Part shown: one piece after another, positions 1-10,300 of the stretch | Numbering within the stretch: the first letter of the stretch is position 1 | How the letters are laid out: every line of letters starts with the position of its first letter | Translations under genes and position numbers: made by a program | Assembly (NCBI GenBank): GCA_035550375.1 | Contig: DASZPH010000124.1 | Coordinates: forward strand, 124,001 to 188,000 | From: DASSFG01 sp035550375 | GTDB lineage: Bacteria; Planctomycetota; Planctomycetia; Pirellulales; JAICIG01 | Direction of reading: 5' to 3' | Length of the DNA stretch: 64,000 bases | The notes under the pieces: model-generated | Told to the model about the DNA's origin: nothing | Databases searched by the model: none | Seen by the model: only the letters and a program-made list of their open reading frames with translations

Positions 1-2193
1 CGGGGCACGGTTCAGCTCGTCGTGATAGAGGGCCGTGAGAAATCCCGTATTGGTCCCTCCGCCGCGCGTTTGGAAGTACTCTTCCGAGCCGTAGAACATC
101 GCCTTGATCTGTGCCTGGCTGTATCCGGCGGCAAACAGGTTCAGCATGGTGCTCACGCCTTGCGCGTCGGCCGAGCGATGCAAAAGGCTCGTATAGAAGC
201 CGTCGATGATGTCGGTTTCGGACTCCAGGCTGGTGACAATGGCACTGCTCACCAGCACACGTGAGAGTCCGGCTGCCAGCTCATCGAACCAGTACGTCTG
301 CCCCGCGGGGTCCAGGGCGCGGTGGAGCACGTCGCTATAGACGGCGGTTAGGAATGAGATGCTGTTCCCCGACGGCCCGAAAGCCGTCCAAGGACCGAGC
401 GCGACGGTGGCGCCGACCTGATTCTGCAAGCTAAGCTTCGTGCTGTTGTTTCCGTTGTCGTCGTAGGGGAAACCGTACGCATCGCCGTTGATCATGATCG
501 GCGTGCCGTTGATCTGCTCCTCGTGCAGGAACTGGGCGTATTCATTGAACACCGGGTCGGTTTGATAGAACTTGCTTGAATCCTGCCACTCGGACGAATT
601 CAAACTTGAGACCCCGCGGTTCAGAGCGGCAACGACCTGATTTTCCAGATCTCCGAGGATCCCTTGCTGCGTGGCGTCCAAGGCCGGCAATTGCACCTTG
701 TAATCCGCAAACACGCCGTCGTTGGCGAACACCATCTGGCCAGCCGTCTCGCTGGTTCCTGAGTTAACGGTAATCCACTTGGGAGGTGGCGGCGCGCTAG
801 TGTAATCCACGGGCGATAACGACGTGGGCGTCGGTGCGTTGGTGGAAAAGAACGGCTCGTAAATGTAAAAGGTGTTGGTGCCGTTGGTATACTTGATGGC
901 ATTGTAGGTGTGCGGCGTGTTGCTGCTGTCGTCAGCAGTCACTTGCGTTCGCGTGCCGGTGTAAGTCGTGCCGTCGGCGTTGGAAACCAGGTCGAGCGTG
1001 TTGGAACCTGTTTCGAACAATTGCTTGATGGCGCTGTCGAAGACGTAGCCCAGCGCACTGGAGGTGGTGATGTCCGCATCCGCGGGGTTCAGAATGCGGA
1101 GGTCAAGCCCGTTGCTGCTGGAGCTGGGGCCGACGATCAGTTGGTGGTAAAGATCGCCCGACGGATGGAGACTGCCGAACTCGCTGATGATTTGATCGCG
1201 CGCGACGTCGGACGAATCGGTCACTCCGGAAGCGTACGGCGTTATGGTTTGGCCGTCGTTGCTGTTGCCGATGAGCGTCATGGGAATGCCGAATTGGTCA
1301 ACCTGCGTCGTATCGATCGTCATCATCGATAGATACGGGTTGGCACCGCTTGTGGCGTTCGTGCCGTTGGCGTCGAAATTCGCCTCGAAATAGTCGTAAA
1401 TGTAATTAGCGCTACCGGACGCGGGCTGAACGACGCTCCATACGCTTGGCGAGTCGTTCTGTGTGCTCAGCGGCGAGGTCGTCCCGCTCGGCCCAAGGAA
1501 GAGGTAAATGCGCGCCGAGTTGATCGGCATGTAAGGCACCTCGATGGTCGTCGCTCCCGAGTTGCTCACCTGGAAGTCGGGCAAGGCGCTGTTGGTGCCG
1601 TGGCCGGGCACATCCTGTCCGGCACTATAGTCGGCGAAGTTCACAAACTTGAAGTGGCCGGGCGAGTCCTGGAGTAGGGTGTAGAAATTGTGATTCGAGC
1701 CTCCGACGCTCGACCAGAACATGGAGTAATAGAAGCTGTTGCCGTTGGACGGAAGGTTTGTCTGGTTGGAGATCGTGAACTCGAATGTGTCGTGCGTCGC
1801 CTGGAAGACGGCGTGATAGGTCGGGTTGAGCGTTCCGGAAGTGTCTCCGGCGCCGACGTCGTAGGTGTCGCCCACGACCGAGCAACCCGTGAACGAACCT
1901 GAGGTCATGCCCGTGTAATGGATGGTGGCCACGCCGTTGGAGGTCTGGACAAACAGATCGCCCGTGGGCGCAAAGCCGATGGTGGAGCTCACGGCCAAAT
2001 CCGGGATGCTACCGGCATTGAGCGCAAAACTTGAGGTGAACTGCGTGACGGGAACGACTGGCGGGATCGTCAGCATGCGGCGAGGTTCCAGGGGCTCGAC
2101 GCACGCGGTCAGGTTTCGCTCGGGCAAGCCTCGCCGCGACCGCTGTCGCCCCAGACCGCGCCGCGACAGCGAGAGATGCATCGGTTCGAACAT
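1..2193 (-). CDS. Secreted GH64-like (beta-1,3-glucanase fold) protein with DUF4214 tail, partial
   Basis: The minus frame is open from the ATG at 2193 to the window edge (731 codons, no stop), so the C-terminus is missing. A GGAGG-type ribosome site precedes the ATG. The N-terminus is arginine-rich and carries LEPRRML at about residues 35-41, the LEPR-XLL motif found on planctomycete exported proteins. Residues about 210-590 resemble glycoside hydrolase family 64 (thaumatin-like beta-1,3-glucanase fold), with phrases such as VPYMPINSARIYLFLG, YIYDYFEAN and DTTQVDQFGIP. From about residue 613 on there are DUF4214 repeats (FLTAVYSDVLHR, GFYTSLLHRSADAQG, FLTALYHDELNRAP). The likely role is a surface or secreted glucan-binding or glucan-degrading protein. 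The catalytic residues were not verified, so hydrolase activity is an inference. A second DUF4214 protein lies at 42776-45622. Confidence 0.75.
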   Translation of the reverse strand, partial: MFEPMHLSLSRRGLGRQRSRRGLPERNLTACVEPLEPRRMLTIPPVVPVTQFTSSFALNAGSIPDLAVSSTIGFAPTGDLFVQTSNGVATIHYTGMTSGSFTGCSVVGDTYDVGAGDTSGTLNPTYHAVFQATHDTFEFTISNQTNLPSNGNSFYYSMFWSSVGGSNHNFYTLLQDSPGHFKFVNFADYSAGQDVPGHGTNSALPDFQVSNSGATTIEVPYMPINSARIYLFLGPSGTTSPLSTQNDSPSVWSVVQPASGSANYIYDYFEANFDANGTNATSGANPYLSMMTIDTTQVDQFGIPMTLIGNSNDGQTITPYASGVTDSSDVARDQIISEFGSLHPSGDLYHQLIVGPSSSSNGLDLRILNPADADITTSSALGYVFDSAIKQLFETGSNTLDLVSNADGTTYTGTRTQVTADDSSNTPHTYNAIKYTNGTNTFYIYEPFFSTNAPTPTSLSPVDYTSAPPPPKWITVNSGTSETAGQMVFANDGVFADYKVQLPALDATQQGILGDLENQVVAALNRGVSSLNSSEWQDSSKFYQTDPVFNEYAQFLHEEQINGTPIMINGDAYGFPYDDNGNNSTKLSLQNQVGATVALGPWTAFGPSGNSISFLTAVYSDVLHRALDPAGQTYWFDELAAGLSRVLVSSAIVTSLESETDIIDGFYTSLLHRSADAQGVSTMLNLFAAGYSQAQIKAMFYGSEEYFQTRGGGTNTGFLTALYHDELNRAP

Positions 2194-2577
2194 GACAGTC
2201 CTTCCTCCCCGGTTCCCAAGGGCTTTTGATGAAGCGACGCTCGATGTGATTCTTCGGCTTCGTCGTGTTGTCCGCTTAAGTTTGCGAATCGCGGGTGGAG
2301 ATTGAGCGCCGAAGCACGGGGCTACGCAAAGGAGGGGAATTTCGCCAAGGGTCGATCCTTCCGCCGAATCGGCAAGGTTGGCCTATCCCACCAACGTGCG
2401 CGCTGCGGGGCGACGATCAGGCCGGAGCCAGCCGGAAGAGGAGGCGGGGGCTGCGGCGGGACCTTGGAACTTCATCGTCCCGCCTCCCGTGCCCGTTAAG
2501 ACCTCGCGTCTCACCCGCGCATCGAGTTCCCTTGTTCCAGGGAGCTGATTGGTTTGTCACGCGCGGTGACTGTGGAT
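2194..2577. other. Intergenic region, divergent upstream region
   Basis: This gap separates the start of the GH64-like gene from the small gene at 2578. It should carry the promoters of both divergent genes. I see no convincing -10/-35 pair, repeat, RNA gene or conserved small ORF. Short open frames here are arginine- and proline-rich, as expected from GC-rich non-coding DNA. Confidence 0.5.
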
Positions 2578-2790
2578 ATGAACATGGAGACGATTCAAGA
2601 ACTGCTTCGTCGACAGCCGTTTGAGCCGTTTGAAATTCGCCTCTCCAACGGCGAGGCGCATCAGGTGCGGCACCCCGAAAACGTGGCCGTCGCCAAGACG
2701 CGGCTGGCAATCGCTTATCCCGAGGCGGACCGCATCGTTTTGTGCGCCGTGGTTCACATAAACAGCATCGAGGCGGTACGAGCGGCATAG
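2578..2790 (+). CDS. Small conserved planctomycete protein, function unknown
   Basis: The 70-residue product starts MNMETIQELLRRQPFEPF and continues with an acidic, beta-rich stretch ending in HINSIEAVRAA. From memory this resembles a family of very small planctomycete proteins with the pattern TIQELLxxQPFxPFxIxLSxGxxxxVRHPE. No function is known to me. There are no membrane segments and no signal peptide. The start is uncertain: a TTG at 2554 with GGGAG nine bases upstream would add eight residues, but the family-like N-terminus begins at the ATG at 2578 or 2584. The gene stands alone between divergent and convergent neighbours. Confidence 0.6.
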   Translation: MNMETIQELLRRQPFEPFEIRLSNGEAHQVRHPENVAVAKTRLAIAYPEADRIVLCAVVHINSIEAVRAA

Positions 2791-2842
2791 CACGAACGTC
2801 TACGATGAGCCGGCTCATTGACGGCCAACGGCGGGAGGGCTC

Positions 2843-3571
2843 TCACGGCTCGCCGCACGTGACCTCGCACTTCGGGAGACTCTTCGCCAGTCTTTCGATT
2901 CCGTCGTTCGTCACCGCGGTGTGTGTAAATCGCAGCTCGCGGAGTTTCTTGAAGTTCCCCAATGCCGGCACGCTGCTGTCGGTGACGCCCCTCCCGGCGA
3001 GATGAAGGACTTCGAGGTTCACGAGCGGAGCGAGCCGCCTAATGCCGGAGTCCGTGATGGCTCGCTCAGGCGGCGCCGCCCAAGTTCCAACCCAGAGGAT
3101 TTTGAGCGTCGTAATCTGCGCGATCGAGCGCATCCCAGCATCGGTGACTGCGGTTTCCCCAATATCAAGAAACCGCAACCGCTTCGTTCGCGAGATTCTT
3201 GGCAGGCTGGCATTGCCGATTCGTGTCGTACCGACGGCCAACGTCCTCAAATCTGGCAAGTACTCGACCGGAGGAAGCTCTTGATCCTTAATGGGAACTT
3301 CAACGATGAAGACCGCGACCACGGTTTGGAAGTAGTCGTCGCCAACTATTTGCCGCAGCCATGGCGGCCCAGGTGGATGGGTCGCTCCGGTTTCCTGGTC
3401 ATTATCGTCAAGTTCCCAACTGTATCGAACAGCGCCGCCTGCTTGCTGGATAGCCAACACGACGGCTCTCTGTCGCCGCGCCCTACTCGCCTCGATGCCG
3501 AGCCATATCGCGATCACTGTCACGGCTACCAAGAGGGCGCGCAGGTTGAACTGAAGCCGTTGGGGCATCAA
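2843..3571 (-). CDS. Membrane-anchored leucine-rich-repeat protein
   Basis: The product is 242 residues. Residues about 8-27 (FNLRALLVAVTVIAIWLG) form a single N-terminal membrane anchor of the FxLRxLL type common in planctomycete LRR proteins. After a spacer, residues about 100-235 hold four to five LRR units (LRTLAVGTTRIGN, LRFLDIGETAVTDAGM, LEVLHLAGRGVTDSSV, LRELRFTHTAVTNDGI), ending in a Cys-containing cap (PKCEVTC). The role is probably protein-protein interaction at the membrane or in the periplasm; no partner can be named. It lies just downstream of the MoxR/VWA operon on the same strand, 55 bases from its last gene, so read-through is possible. Confidence 0.8.
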   Translation of the reverse strand: MMPQRLQFNLRALLVAVTVIAIWLGIEASRARRQRAVVLAIQQAGGAVRYSWELDDNDQETGATHPPGPPWLRQIVGDDYFQTVVAVFIVEVPIKDQELPPVEYLPDLRTLAVGTTRIGNASLPRISRTKRLRFLDIGETAVTDAGMRSIAQITTLKILWVGTWAAPPERAITDSGIRRLAPLVNLEVLHLAGRGVTDSSVPALGNFKKLRELRFTHTAVTNDGIERLAKSLPKCEVTCGEP

Positions 3572-3626
3572 AGCATTGTAGCCAATCCCTGGAGAACTCG
3601 GCGGGGCCAGCGTCTTTGCGTTCGCC

Positions 3627-4688
3627 TCACCGCTGATACGCGGGCAGGAAGTGCATGTAGATTTCGAGTACCAGCGAGGCCATCGCGGTCCAATAGACCT
3701 TGTTCGGCCCGACGACTCCTTCGTTCTCGGCCGTGCCGGGCGGGACGTCCCAGCTCCCGTCGGCGTTCTGCTTGCTCAACAGCAGTTCGCGAATCCGCGG
3801 ATGCCAGTCGTTCCAATACTTGCCGCCCGCCTGGTAGTGCCCCTGGATGGCGTAGTAGTGAAAGTAATAGAAGTACTGCACCGGTCCCGCCTGCCATTTG
3901 ATCTCGGTCGACGAGAGATAATCGAGCGCTTTCTTGATACTCGGATCCTCGGGGTCGCTGTCGCTCTTTCTCAGCAGTTGCAACGAGAGAGCACCTGCCG
4001 CGCTCATCTGGTGGTTCGGACTGCCCCCAGTCTGATAGGTGAAGCCGCCGTCGGGGTGGGCGCACGATTTGACGTAGGCGATCGCCTTGTCGAGCGTTGA
4101 TTCGGGCAGAGGTATCTCGGCGTTGTTGGCGGCCCGCAGCGCGACGATCTGCATCACCGTCACGCTCAGGTCGGCGTCGGAGGGCTGCGGTTGATATCGC
4201 CAGCCGCCGTTGGCCGCCTGGGCCGAGACGATCAGGTCGACGCTGCGCCGCACGGCGGACTCCAGGCCGGGATCGGGGTCCATGCCGTACATCTCGGCCA
4301 TCGCCAGCGTGGTGAGAGCGTGCTCGTACATGGGGCCGTGCGAAGGACGCGAGGAGGCAAAAAGCCCGTTGGCCTGCTGCTGGCCGAGGATGAACTTTTT
4401 GCCCCGTTCGAGCACGTCTCGGTACGGGCCGCGGCCGGGAACGTGACCGCGTCCCATCATGGCCAAGATCGCCAGCGCGTTGGGCGCGTTGTTGTCGTGC
4501 CAGCCGCCGTCCGGGCGCTGGTTTTCGGCGAGGTAAGCCAACGCCTTGTCGAGCGCCGTGGTCACTTCCTGCACGATGCGAGTCTCGTCGAGCGGCCCGT
4601 CCTCGGGTTCGGCGGCTTGCGCGAGGCCGGACAGGGCGAACAAGACGGCGACGAACGCGAGCGCGATGCGGGTTTTGAGGGGAGTCAT
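3627..4688 (-). CDS. Exported prenyltransferase/squalene-cyclase-fold repeat protein
   Basis: The product is 353 residues with a signal peptide (residues 1-26, cleaved near AQA-AEP). The rest is built of alpha/alpha-toroid repeats with QxxDGGW-type signatures: NQRPDGGWHDNN, AQAANGGWRYQPQ, AHPDGGFTYQ and KQNADGSWDVPP. This is the terpene cyclase/prenyltransferase fold. The DxDD protonation motif of true squalene-hopene cyclases was not seen, and an exported soluble location does not suit a triterpene cyclase, so a binding or scaffold role is more likely. It is the last gene of the minus-strand operon that begins with MoxR at 15593. The 133-base gap before it contains a palindromic repeat. Confidence 0.82.
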   Translation of the reverse strand: MTPLKTRIALAFVAVLFALSGLAQAAEPEDGPLDETRIVQEVTTALDKALAYLAENQRPDGGWHDNNAPNALAILAMMGRGHVPGRGPYRDVLERGKKFILGQQQANGLFASSRPSHGPMYEHALTTLAMAEMYGMDPDPGLESAVRRSVDLIVSAQAANGGWRYQPQPSDADLSVTVMQIVALRAANNAEIPLPESTLDKAIAYVKSCAHPDGGFTYQTGGSPNHQMSAAGALSLQLLRKSDSDPEDPSIKKALDYLSSTEIKWQAGPVQYFYYFHYYAIQGHYQAGGKYWNDWHPRIRELLLSKQNADGSWDVPPGTAENEGVVGPNKVYWTAMASLVLEIYMHFLPAYQR

Positions 4689-4760
4689 GTTGATCGAGAG
4701 TTTTTATTTGCCGTTCTGTTGACACGCGGCGGGCGCGGGGTAGCCGGCTTGTAGTGCAAT

Positions 4761-4797
4761 CCGCCCTCACCCTAACCCTCTCCCAGAGGGAGAGGGA
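4761..4797 (-). repeat. Dispersed palindromic repeat, copy A (reverse orientation)
   Basis: The arm CCCTCACCC is followed by the palindrome CCCTCTCCC-AGA-GGGAGAGGG. The same element in the opposite orientation is seen at 11161, 39142, 47801 and 61557, and in this orientation at 61671. It lies in the gap between two genes of the MoxR/VWA operon. The flank GTGCAAT next to the arm is also found beside the copy at 39142, so the repeat unit extends beyond the palindrome. Confidence 0.85.
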
Positions 4798-4821
4798 ATG
4801 TATCTTCGTTCGCCTCTTTCC

Positions 4822-7290
4822 TTAGGACAATCCGCTCAGGCGCCGCAGTCCCACGTCGATTGAATAGATCGCGATCAGCAGCGTGAGAATCAACCAGTTG
4901 TCCCAGATCGCCGCCTCCTTCCGTAGCGAGACGGTTTTCGGCTCCCCCTTCAGCTCGCCCGTAATCGACGCCAGATCGTTGGGCTCTTTGATCCGGCCGA
5001 TCTGGGCCAGCGCGTCGCGGTCGACGTTGGGCCGCCGCAACTCTTCCGTCGAGGGCCGCACGTGCAGGTGGGCCTCGGCCTTGTCGGCTCCGTTTCCTGG
5101 CTCATAAACGATCCGAAAGTTGCCCGTCTCTTGCGGAACGTACTTGCCCGCGTAGCGGCCGAGCGTCGCCTTGTCGGCCACCATCTCCACCGTTTCCGCC
5201 GGCGCCCCCTCGCGTTCGACCCGCAACATGATGGTGGGATCGGTGCGGGCGGCGCCGTCGGCCTTGACCGCCATCAATTCGATTTGCGCGGTTTCACCCG
5301 GCCGGGCGCGAACCGGCCTTACTTCGACCCAGCTCTTCTTCTGGTCGTCGGAGCGGCGGGCGACGAAACGGATCGCCTGCCCCCAGAACTTGTTGAAGAA
5401 GGCGTCCCCCACGAACTGTCGCCAGAGCCAGGTGCTGTCGGTGCCGATAAAGAGCACCTTTCCCTGGCCGGCGTAGTGGTGGGCGATGAGCGGCAGCTTG
5501 CCATAGGGCCCCTCGACGCTGCCGTTGTAGGCCAGCACCGTGGCCGAGGGAGAAGCCCGCTCGACCGCCGCGCACCAGAAGAAGGCCGGCATTTTGTCCC
5601 ATACGTTCTGGTTGCGACCCGCATCGTCGAACAAGCGCATCGTCTCGTGCAGGGCGCCGTCGGGACTAAGCTGGAGCTTGAACGATTTGTAGGCCTGCGC
5701 TTGCAGGCCCCCTTTGCGGCGGAGCTTGACCGGCAAAAGATCCAAGAACTCGTCGCCATACAGAACGGGCATCGAGTTGGAACCCGCCTCGACGATCAGC
5801 CCCACGCCGCGCTCGCGGACCGCTTCGTTCAAGATCTTTACGAATGCTGTATCGACCAGAGCGGGCGAGACGTCGCCCAGAATGATCGTGTCGTACCGGG
5901 CAAGCTCGTCGACGGTCTGGGGCAACACATTTCGCTCGTTCGCCGGCCGCCGGCGAACCTCGGCTTCCAGCACAATGTCCGGATCGGGCTTCACACGCTT
6001 CGAGTCATCGGTTTGACTCAGTGGCACTGAGCTCGCGCCGCCCGCCGCGGTGCCCGCCACGATCCCGCCTTTCAAGCCGAGGCCCTGCAGACCCTCATCG
6101 CGACGAACGGCGTTCTTGATGAACCGGAAATCCCAGCGCGGCATGCCTTCGACGTACAGCAACTTTCGCTCCTCCTTGAGGACACGAATAAGAATGTCGT
6201 CGCTGTTGTTGGCTTCGATGTCGCGCTCGAGCGGGTTTGCGGGGATCAGCTTGACGGTCAGCGTCTTTGCACCTGGCTCATCGGGGGCGCGGTACGAGAG
6301 TTCCACACGCTGCTGTTCGGTCCGGCGCAGCAGGAGATCTTTCGCGTCCACGGGCTCCGTCTTGCCGCTCTCCAAGAGCACCACTTTGACGGCCTGCTGA
6401 AGATAGCCCTGCACTTCGACGGTGGCCGCGATCTTGACCGTGTCTTTCACCATCACCGAATCGGGCGCAAAGACATCGACAATGGCGATGTCTTGCACGG
6501 GCGTATCGCTGCCGGCGGGAACCGTGAACAGCGGCGCGCCGGCTTCGCTCGCCGTTTGGGCCATCTCGCCGGGAGAACGTCCGCCCGTGTTCTGGCCGTC
6601 GGAAAAAACGACGATGCTCGCGATCTGGCGTCCGGCCGCTTCATCGAGCACCTGGCCCAGGCCGTCGCCGAGGTGCGTTTCGGGACTGAGCTGCTTCACG
6701 TCGGGCAGGACAAAAGTGCCGTCGCCCGCGGGGATTTGCCGTACCTCTTTGCCCACCGAGTAGATCCGCAGATCGTACTTGTCGGCAAGCGGCTTGAGCC
6801 ACCGGTCGGAGCTATGCTCAACCGCCGTCTTGATGAACTCAGCGCGCGTCATCTGCTCGAGCGCACGGCGCGTGGCGGCGTCGACCTTGCCGTCGGTCAC
6901 TTGAAGGCCGGTTGCTTCCGCGGCGGCCAGCAAAGCCGCATCGGCATCGAACGGCCCGGCGGCGAGTCCCATGCTCTGCGACTGATCGAAAAGGAGGGCG
7001 ACGATCGGTTTCTTCTCCAGCTTCATGTCGAGCTTGAGATACGGTCCGGCGAGCGTCAGCACCAGCAGCAGCAAGATCAGCACTCGCGTGGCGGTGAGCC
7101 CCAGTCGCAGCGACGGCGGCACGCTGGCCAGGTTGTCGCGCTGCCGGCGAAAGACGAACCAGCCGATGGGCACGAGCAACGCCAGTCCCAGCCAAAGCCA
7201 GGCCGGCCGCTGCACCTGCAGCGTGACATGCTCCAGATGCGAACGGATGTCGTCGGCGACGCCGATGGATCGGAGGAGAGATTGGAACAT
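4822..7290 (-). CDS. VWA-domain membrane protein with glutamine-amidotransferase-like region
   Basis: The product is 822 residues from the ATG at 7290; a 24-residue upstream extension from a non-ATG codon is possible but has no family-like content. Two membrane helices (about 31-47 and 62-84) precede a von Willebrand A domain with a MIDAS-like DxSxS (FDQSQSM, D102) and the strand ending VVFSDGQNTGG. A beta-rich middle is followed by a class-I amidotransferase-like alpha/beta domain (around LARYDTIILGDVSP to LLPVKLRRKGG) and a C-terminal helix (LILTLLIAIYSIDVGL). The catalytic Cys of true amidotransferases is not evident. It lies in the MoxR/VWA operon after the DUF4175-like gene. Its probable role is an inner-membrane, metal-dependent protein-binding component. 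Confidence 0.8.
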   Translation of the reverse strand: MFQSLLRSIGVADDIRSHLEHVTLQVQRPAWLWLGLALLVPIGWFVFRRQRDNLASVPPSLRLGLTATRVLILLLLVLTLAGPYLKLDMKLEKKPIVALLFDQSQSMGLAAGPFDADAALLAAAEATGLQVTDGKVDAATRRALEQMTRAEFIKTAVEHSSDRWLKPLADKYDLRIYSVGKEVRQIPAGDGTFVLPDVKQLSPETHLGDGLGQVLDEAAGRQIASIVVFSDGQNTGGRSPGEMAQTASEAGAPLFTVPAGSDTPVQDIAIVDVFAPDSVMVKDTVKIAATVEVQGYLQQAVKVVLLESGKTEPVDAKDLLLRRTEQQRVELSYRAPDEPGAKTLTVKLIPANPLERDIEANNSDDILIRVLKEERKLLYVEGMPRWDFRFIKNAVRRDEGLQGLGLKGGIVAGTAAGGASSVPLSQTDDSKRVKPDPDIVLEAEVRRRPANERNVLPQTVDELARYDTIILGDVSPALVDTAFVKILNEAVRERGVGLIVEAGSNSMPVLYGDEFLDLLPVKLRRKGGLQAQAYKSFKLQLSPDGALHETMRLFDDAGRNQNVWDKMPAFFWCAAVERASPSATVLAYNGSVEGPYGKLPLIAHHYAGQGKVLFIGTDSTWLWRQFVGDAFFNKFWGQAIRFVARRSDDQKKSWVEVRPVRARPGETAQIELMAVKADGAARTDPTIMLRVEREGAPAETVEMVADKATLGRYAGKYVPQETGNFRIVYEPGNGADKAEAHLHVRPSTEELRRPNVDRDALAQIGRIKEPNDLASITGELKGEPKTVSLRKEAAIWDNWLILTLLIAIYSIDVGLRRLSGLS

Positions 7291-7373
7291 TTTTTGGAGA
7301 CTGGACTGGCTGCGATCCGTACCATCGTAGGGTGGGACAAGCGAAGCGAGTCCCGCCAGCAATGGCTACGCGC

Positions 7374-10300
7374 TCAATTCATCTTCACTTCGCTCAGCCG
7401 CTTGAAGTAGTCCTCGATGAACTTTCGGTACGCCTCGGGACCCTGTTCGCGCATCCCCTGCAAGAGTTCCTCGCGCAGTTTGGGCTGCATCTTCAAGACG
7501 AGCGAACGCGTCTGCGGATCGAGCTTCGACAGTTCAACTTCGATGATTTTCCCGCTGGTGGCCGTCGGCGTGAGGTTGGCCAGCGACGTATCACGCGAAG
7601 TGTGGGCCGGGGCCTTCTGCGGCTGGCCCGATCGCGCCTGCGCCATCGCTTCTTCGGCTTGTTTCAAACGCTGGGCAAGCGCCATGGCTTCTTGCAGCTC
7701 CGGCGACTGCAGCAAACCCGCCAGGTTTTGCGCCTCGGCAGGCGGCTCGTTCGGACCGGCGGCGGGGTCGACAACATCGGGCCTCATCGACTCCTCGGCG
7801 CCGCCCAGGGCCTGCCGCAGTTGCTCCATCAGCGCCTCCAAGGACGCCATGTCGGTTCCCAGGCTCTGCTGGCTGAGGTTCAATTCCTCCAGCCGGTGGA
7901 ACTGGCGACTCGCGAGCTCTTCACGCTGTGTTCGGGCCGCCGGGCGAGCCGCTTCGGCATCGGCTTTGGGCGCGGGTCGCTTGTCGGCAAGTCGCGGGTC
8001 GAGCTTGGGCCGCGGCCCGCCGAGGGCCGGCTCAAAAAGCGGCGGGGCCTCACCCATTTCACGATTTTTGTCGCCGTTTTCGCCGTCTTTTTCGTCTTGG
8101 TCCGCGTCGCCCATTTCAAAGGCGGCGTCATCACCTGTCATCCGGGCGTCAGCCGCCAAAAGCTGCCGGGCCTCGTCCAGCGGCGGGTCGCTTTCGCGCT
8201 CCAACCCCTGCTGGCGCTTCTCCAGGTCCGACAGCATCGTGTCCGGAGCGGCCTGGGAGGCGTCGAGCATCTCCGCTTGCCGGCCTTCAAAGTTCTGCAA
8301 CCGTTGACGCAAAGCGGCCAGCAATTCGTGCAACTCTTCGAGCCCGCGCTCGGTGCCGGCGGCCTGCTGCTTCAGCATCTCCTGGCGAAACTGGGCCAGC
8401 GCCTTGTCGAGCCCCGTATCCATCGATTCGCGGACCTTTTCCAGCGCCTTGAGCCGCGCGGCGAGCGCTTCCAACTCGTCCTGAATGTGGTGGCTTGCTT
8501 GCGCCAGATCGTTCAAGTCGGGGTCGCTCTGCTGTGGGGTGGCCGCTTGCTGCAGGTCGGCGGCCAGCGCCTCCATCGGCTTGACCGCCAGACGCTCAAA
8601 CGCTTCCTGGGTCGCTCTCATTTCCGAAACAAGCTCCGTGGGCAGCATCTGTAGTTGGGCCGCTTGCTCGGCCGCCCGCATCAGCGCGCCAGCGAGCTCT
8701 TTGCCCACGTTGGCGTTCTGTTGCTCCGTCGCCGCCGCCTGGGCGAGCGCCTGCCGCAACTCGTCGAGTTGCTTCGTTGTTTCGGCGTCGAGTTCGGGTT
8801 TGATCTGCGGCGGGGGCGCCTGCGGATTGGCTTCGGCCGCCAGGCGCGCCGCCTCGCGCGCCTTCGCCTCCGCCTCTTCGATCGTCTTCTCCAGCGGCGC
8901 GTACTTGTCTTCCAGCTTCTCGACCGTCTGCTTAACCGCGGCCTGATCGGCGATCAACTTGGCCAGCTTCTCTTGGAAAGAATCTTGTTCCTGCTCGAAG
9001 CGGGCAAGTTGCTGGTCCGCCGAATTCCAGTCGCTCGCAATCCGAACCACGTAGTCTTGTGTCTCCGCCACCTGGCCTTTGCGGTCTTCGACCTGCACGC
9101 GGTAGCGTACATGATCACCAGGCTTCAGATCGAGCGGCAACAAATCGAGCGACATGAGGGCCGTGTCGCCTCGGATCTGCTTGCCGTACTTCTTGCTCGC
9201 CGTTTCCCGAAAACCGCCCGAATCGCCGCGCTGCATCAGCACCTTGACATGCTTGAGCGCAAAGTCGTCGTAGGCGGCGATCGTAAGCGGCACTTTCTTG
9301 GCCTGGCTGAGCACGATGTCGGCGCCCGGCCGCTCCAGCGTGACCTGCGGAGGGGTGTCGGCGATCGCCAGATACTTGGCCTCCTTGATCGTCTGATTCG
9401 GGTACTTGAGTTCGTTGCGAAGCTCGACGCGCCACAGCCCTTCGCCGACCAGGGGGAATGTCCCTGCCCACTCGCCTGGATGCCCAAGCGTGAGGGGGAA
9501 CGTCTCACGAACCACCAGCTTCCGCTCTTCGTGGGTCGGCGGCGGCAGAGCGCCCGCAAAATGCCAGTAGCATTGGCCGCCGTGCAGCGTGAAGCTCATC
9601 CCCTTGATGGATTTGTTCTCTAGGCCCACGTCCTTGGCCGGAACTTCCAACCGCACCCACTTGCCGGCTGCGGGGAGCGGACCCATCGGGTGACGGCTTG
9701 TCGTGTTGGGCTGGCCGGCCCCGATCTTGTCGTCGCCCCAATAGGCGCGATGTTCCCAGTTCTGCGTGTCGTGCCACTCGAGCATCACGCTTTCGGGCTT
9801 CTGCTCGGGTACGATGTAGACCCAGGCGAACAGATACTCGCCCGGTTCGACGTGGAAACCGACGGGCGCCGTGTGGAAGCGATGGCCGTGGACGCCGCCT
9901 GCCGCCGGCTCGGTGTGCGTGACCCGCTGGTGCTGCTTGCTGTCCCACTGCCAGTTCCCTTCAGAAACCGCCCCTTCGGGAACCTTGCGATCGAACCAGA
10001 CTCGCTCGCCGCGGTCGGTCACGGGCACTTGCTCCCAGGCAACGTCCAGAAGCTGAATCTCGCCCTCCGCCGCGTCCCCCTCGCTTTTGACCCGCACCTC
10101 CACTCCGCTCGTCTCCGGACCGGTCACGTCGTCGGCCGGCTGCGGAACGATCCCTTCCTCTCCCAGCTCAAAGTAGGCGGGATAGTGCAGCACGGCCTGC
10201 AAGTCGACGATTTTGGGCCGATCGACGATCGCAATCTTGTACTTTTTGCTCCAGGTGCCGCCACCGTGCACGCGATAGGTGAACGACGACTCCAAGCCCT

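Noticed and set aside
5062..6030. Long plus-strand frames opposite the VWA and DUF4175-like genes (also 6493-7410 and 7332-8654)
   Set aside because: They mirror well-supported minus-strand genes and show no domain, start site or codon pattern of their own.
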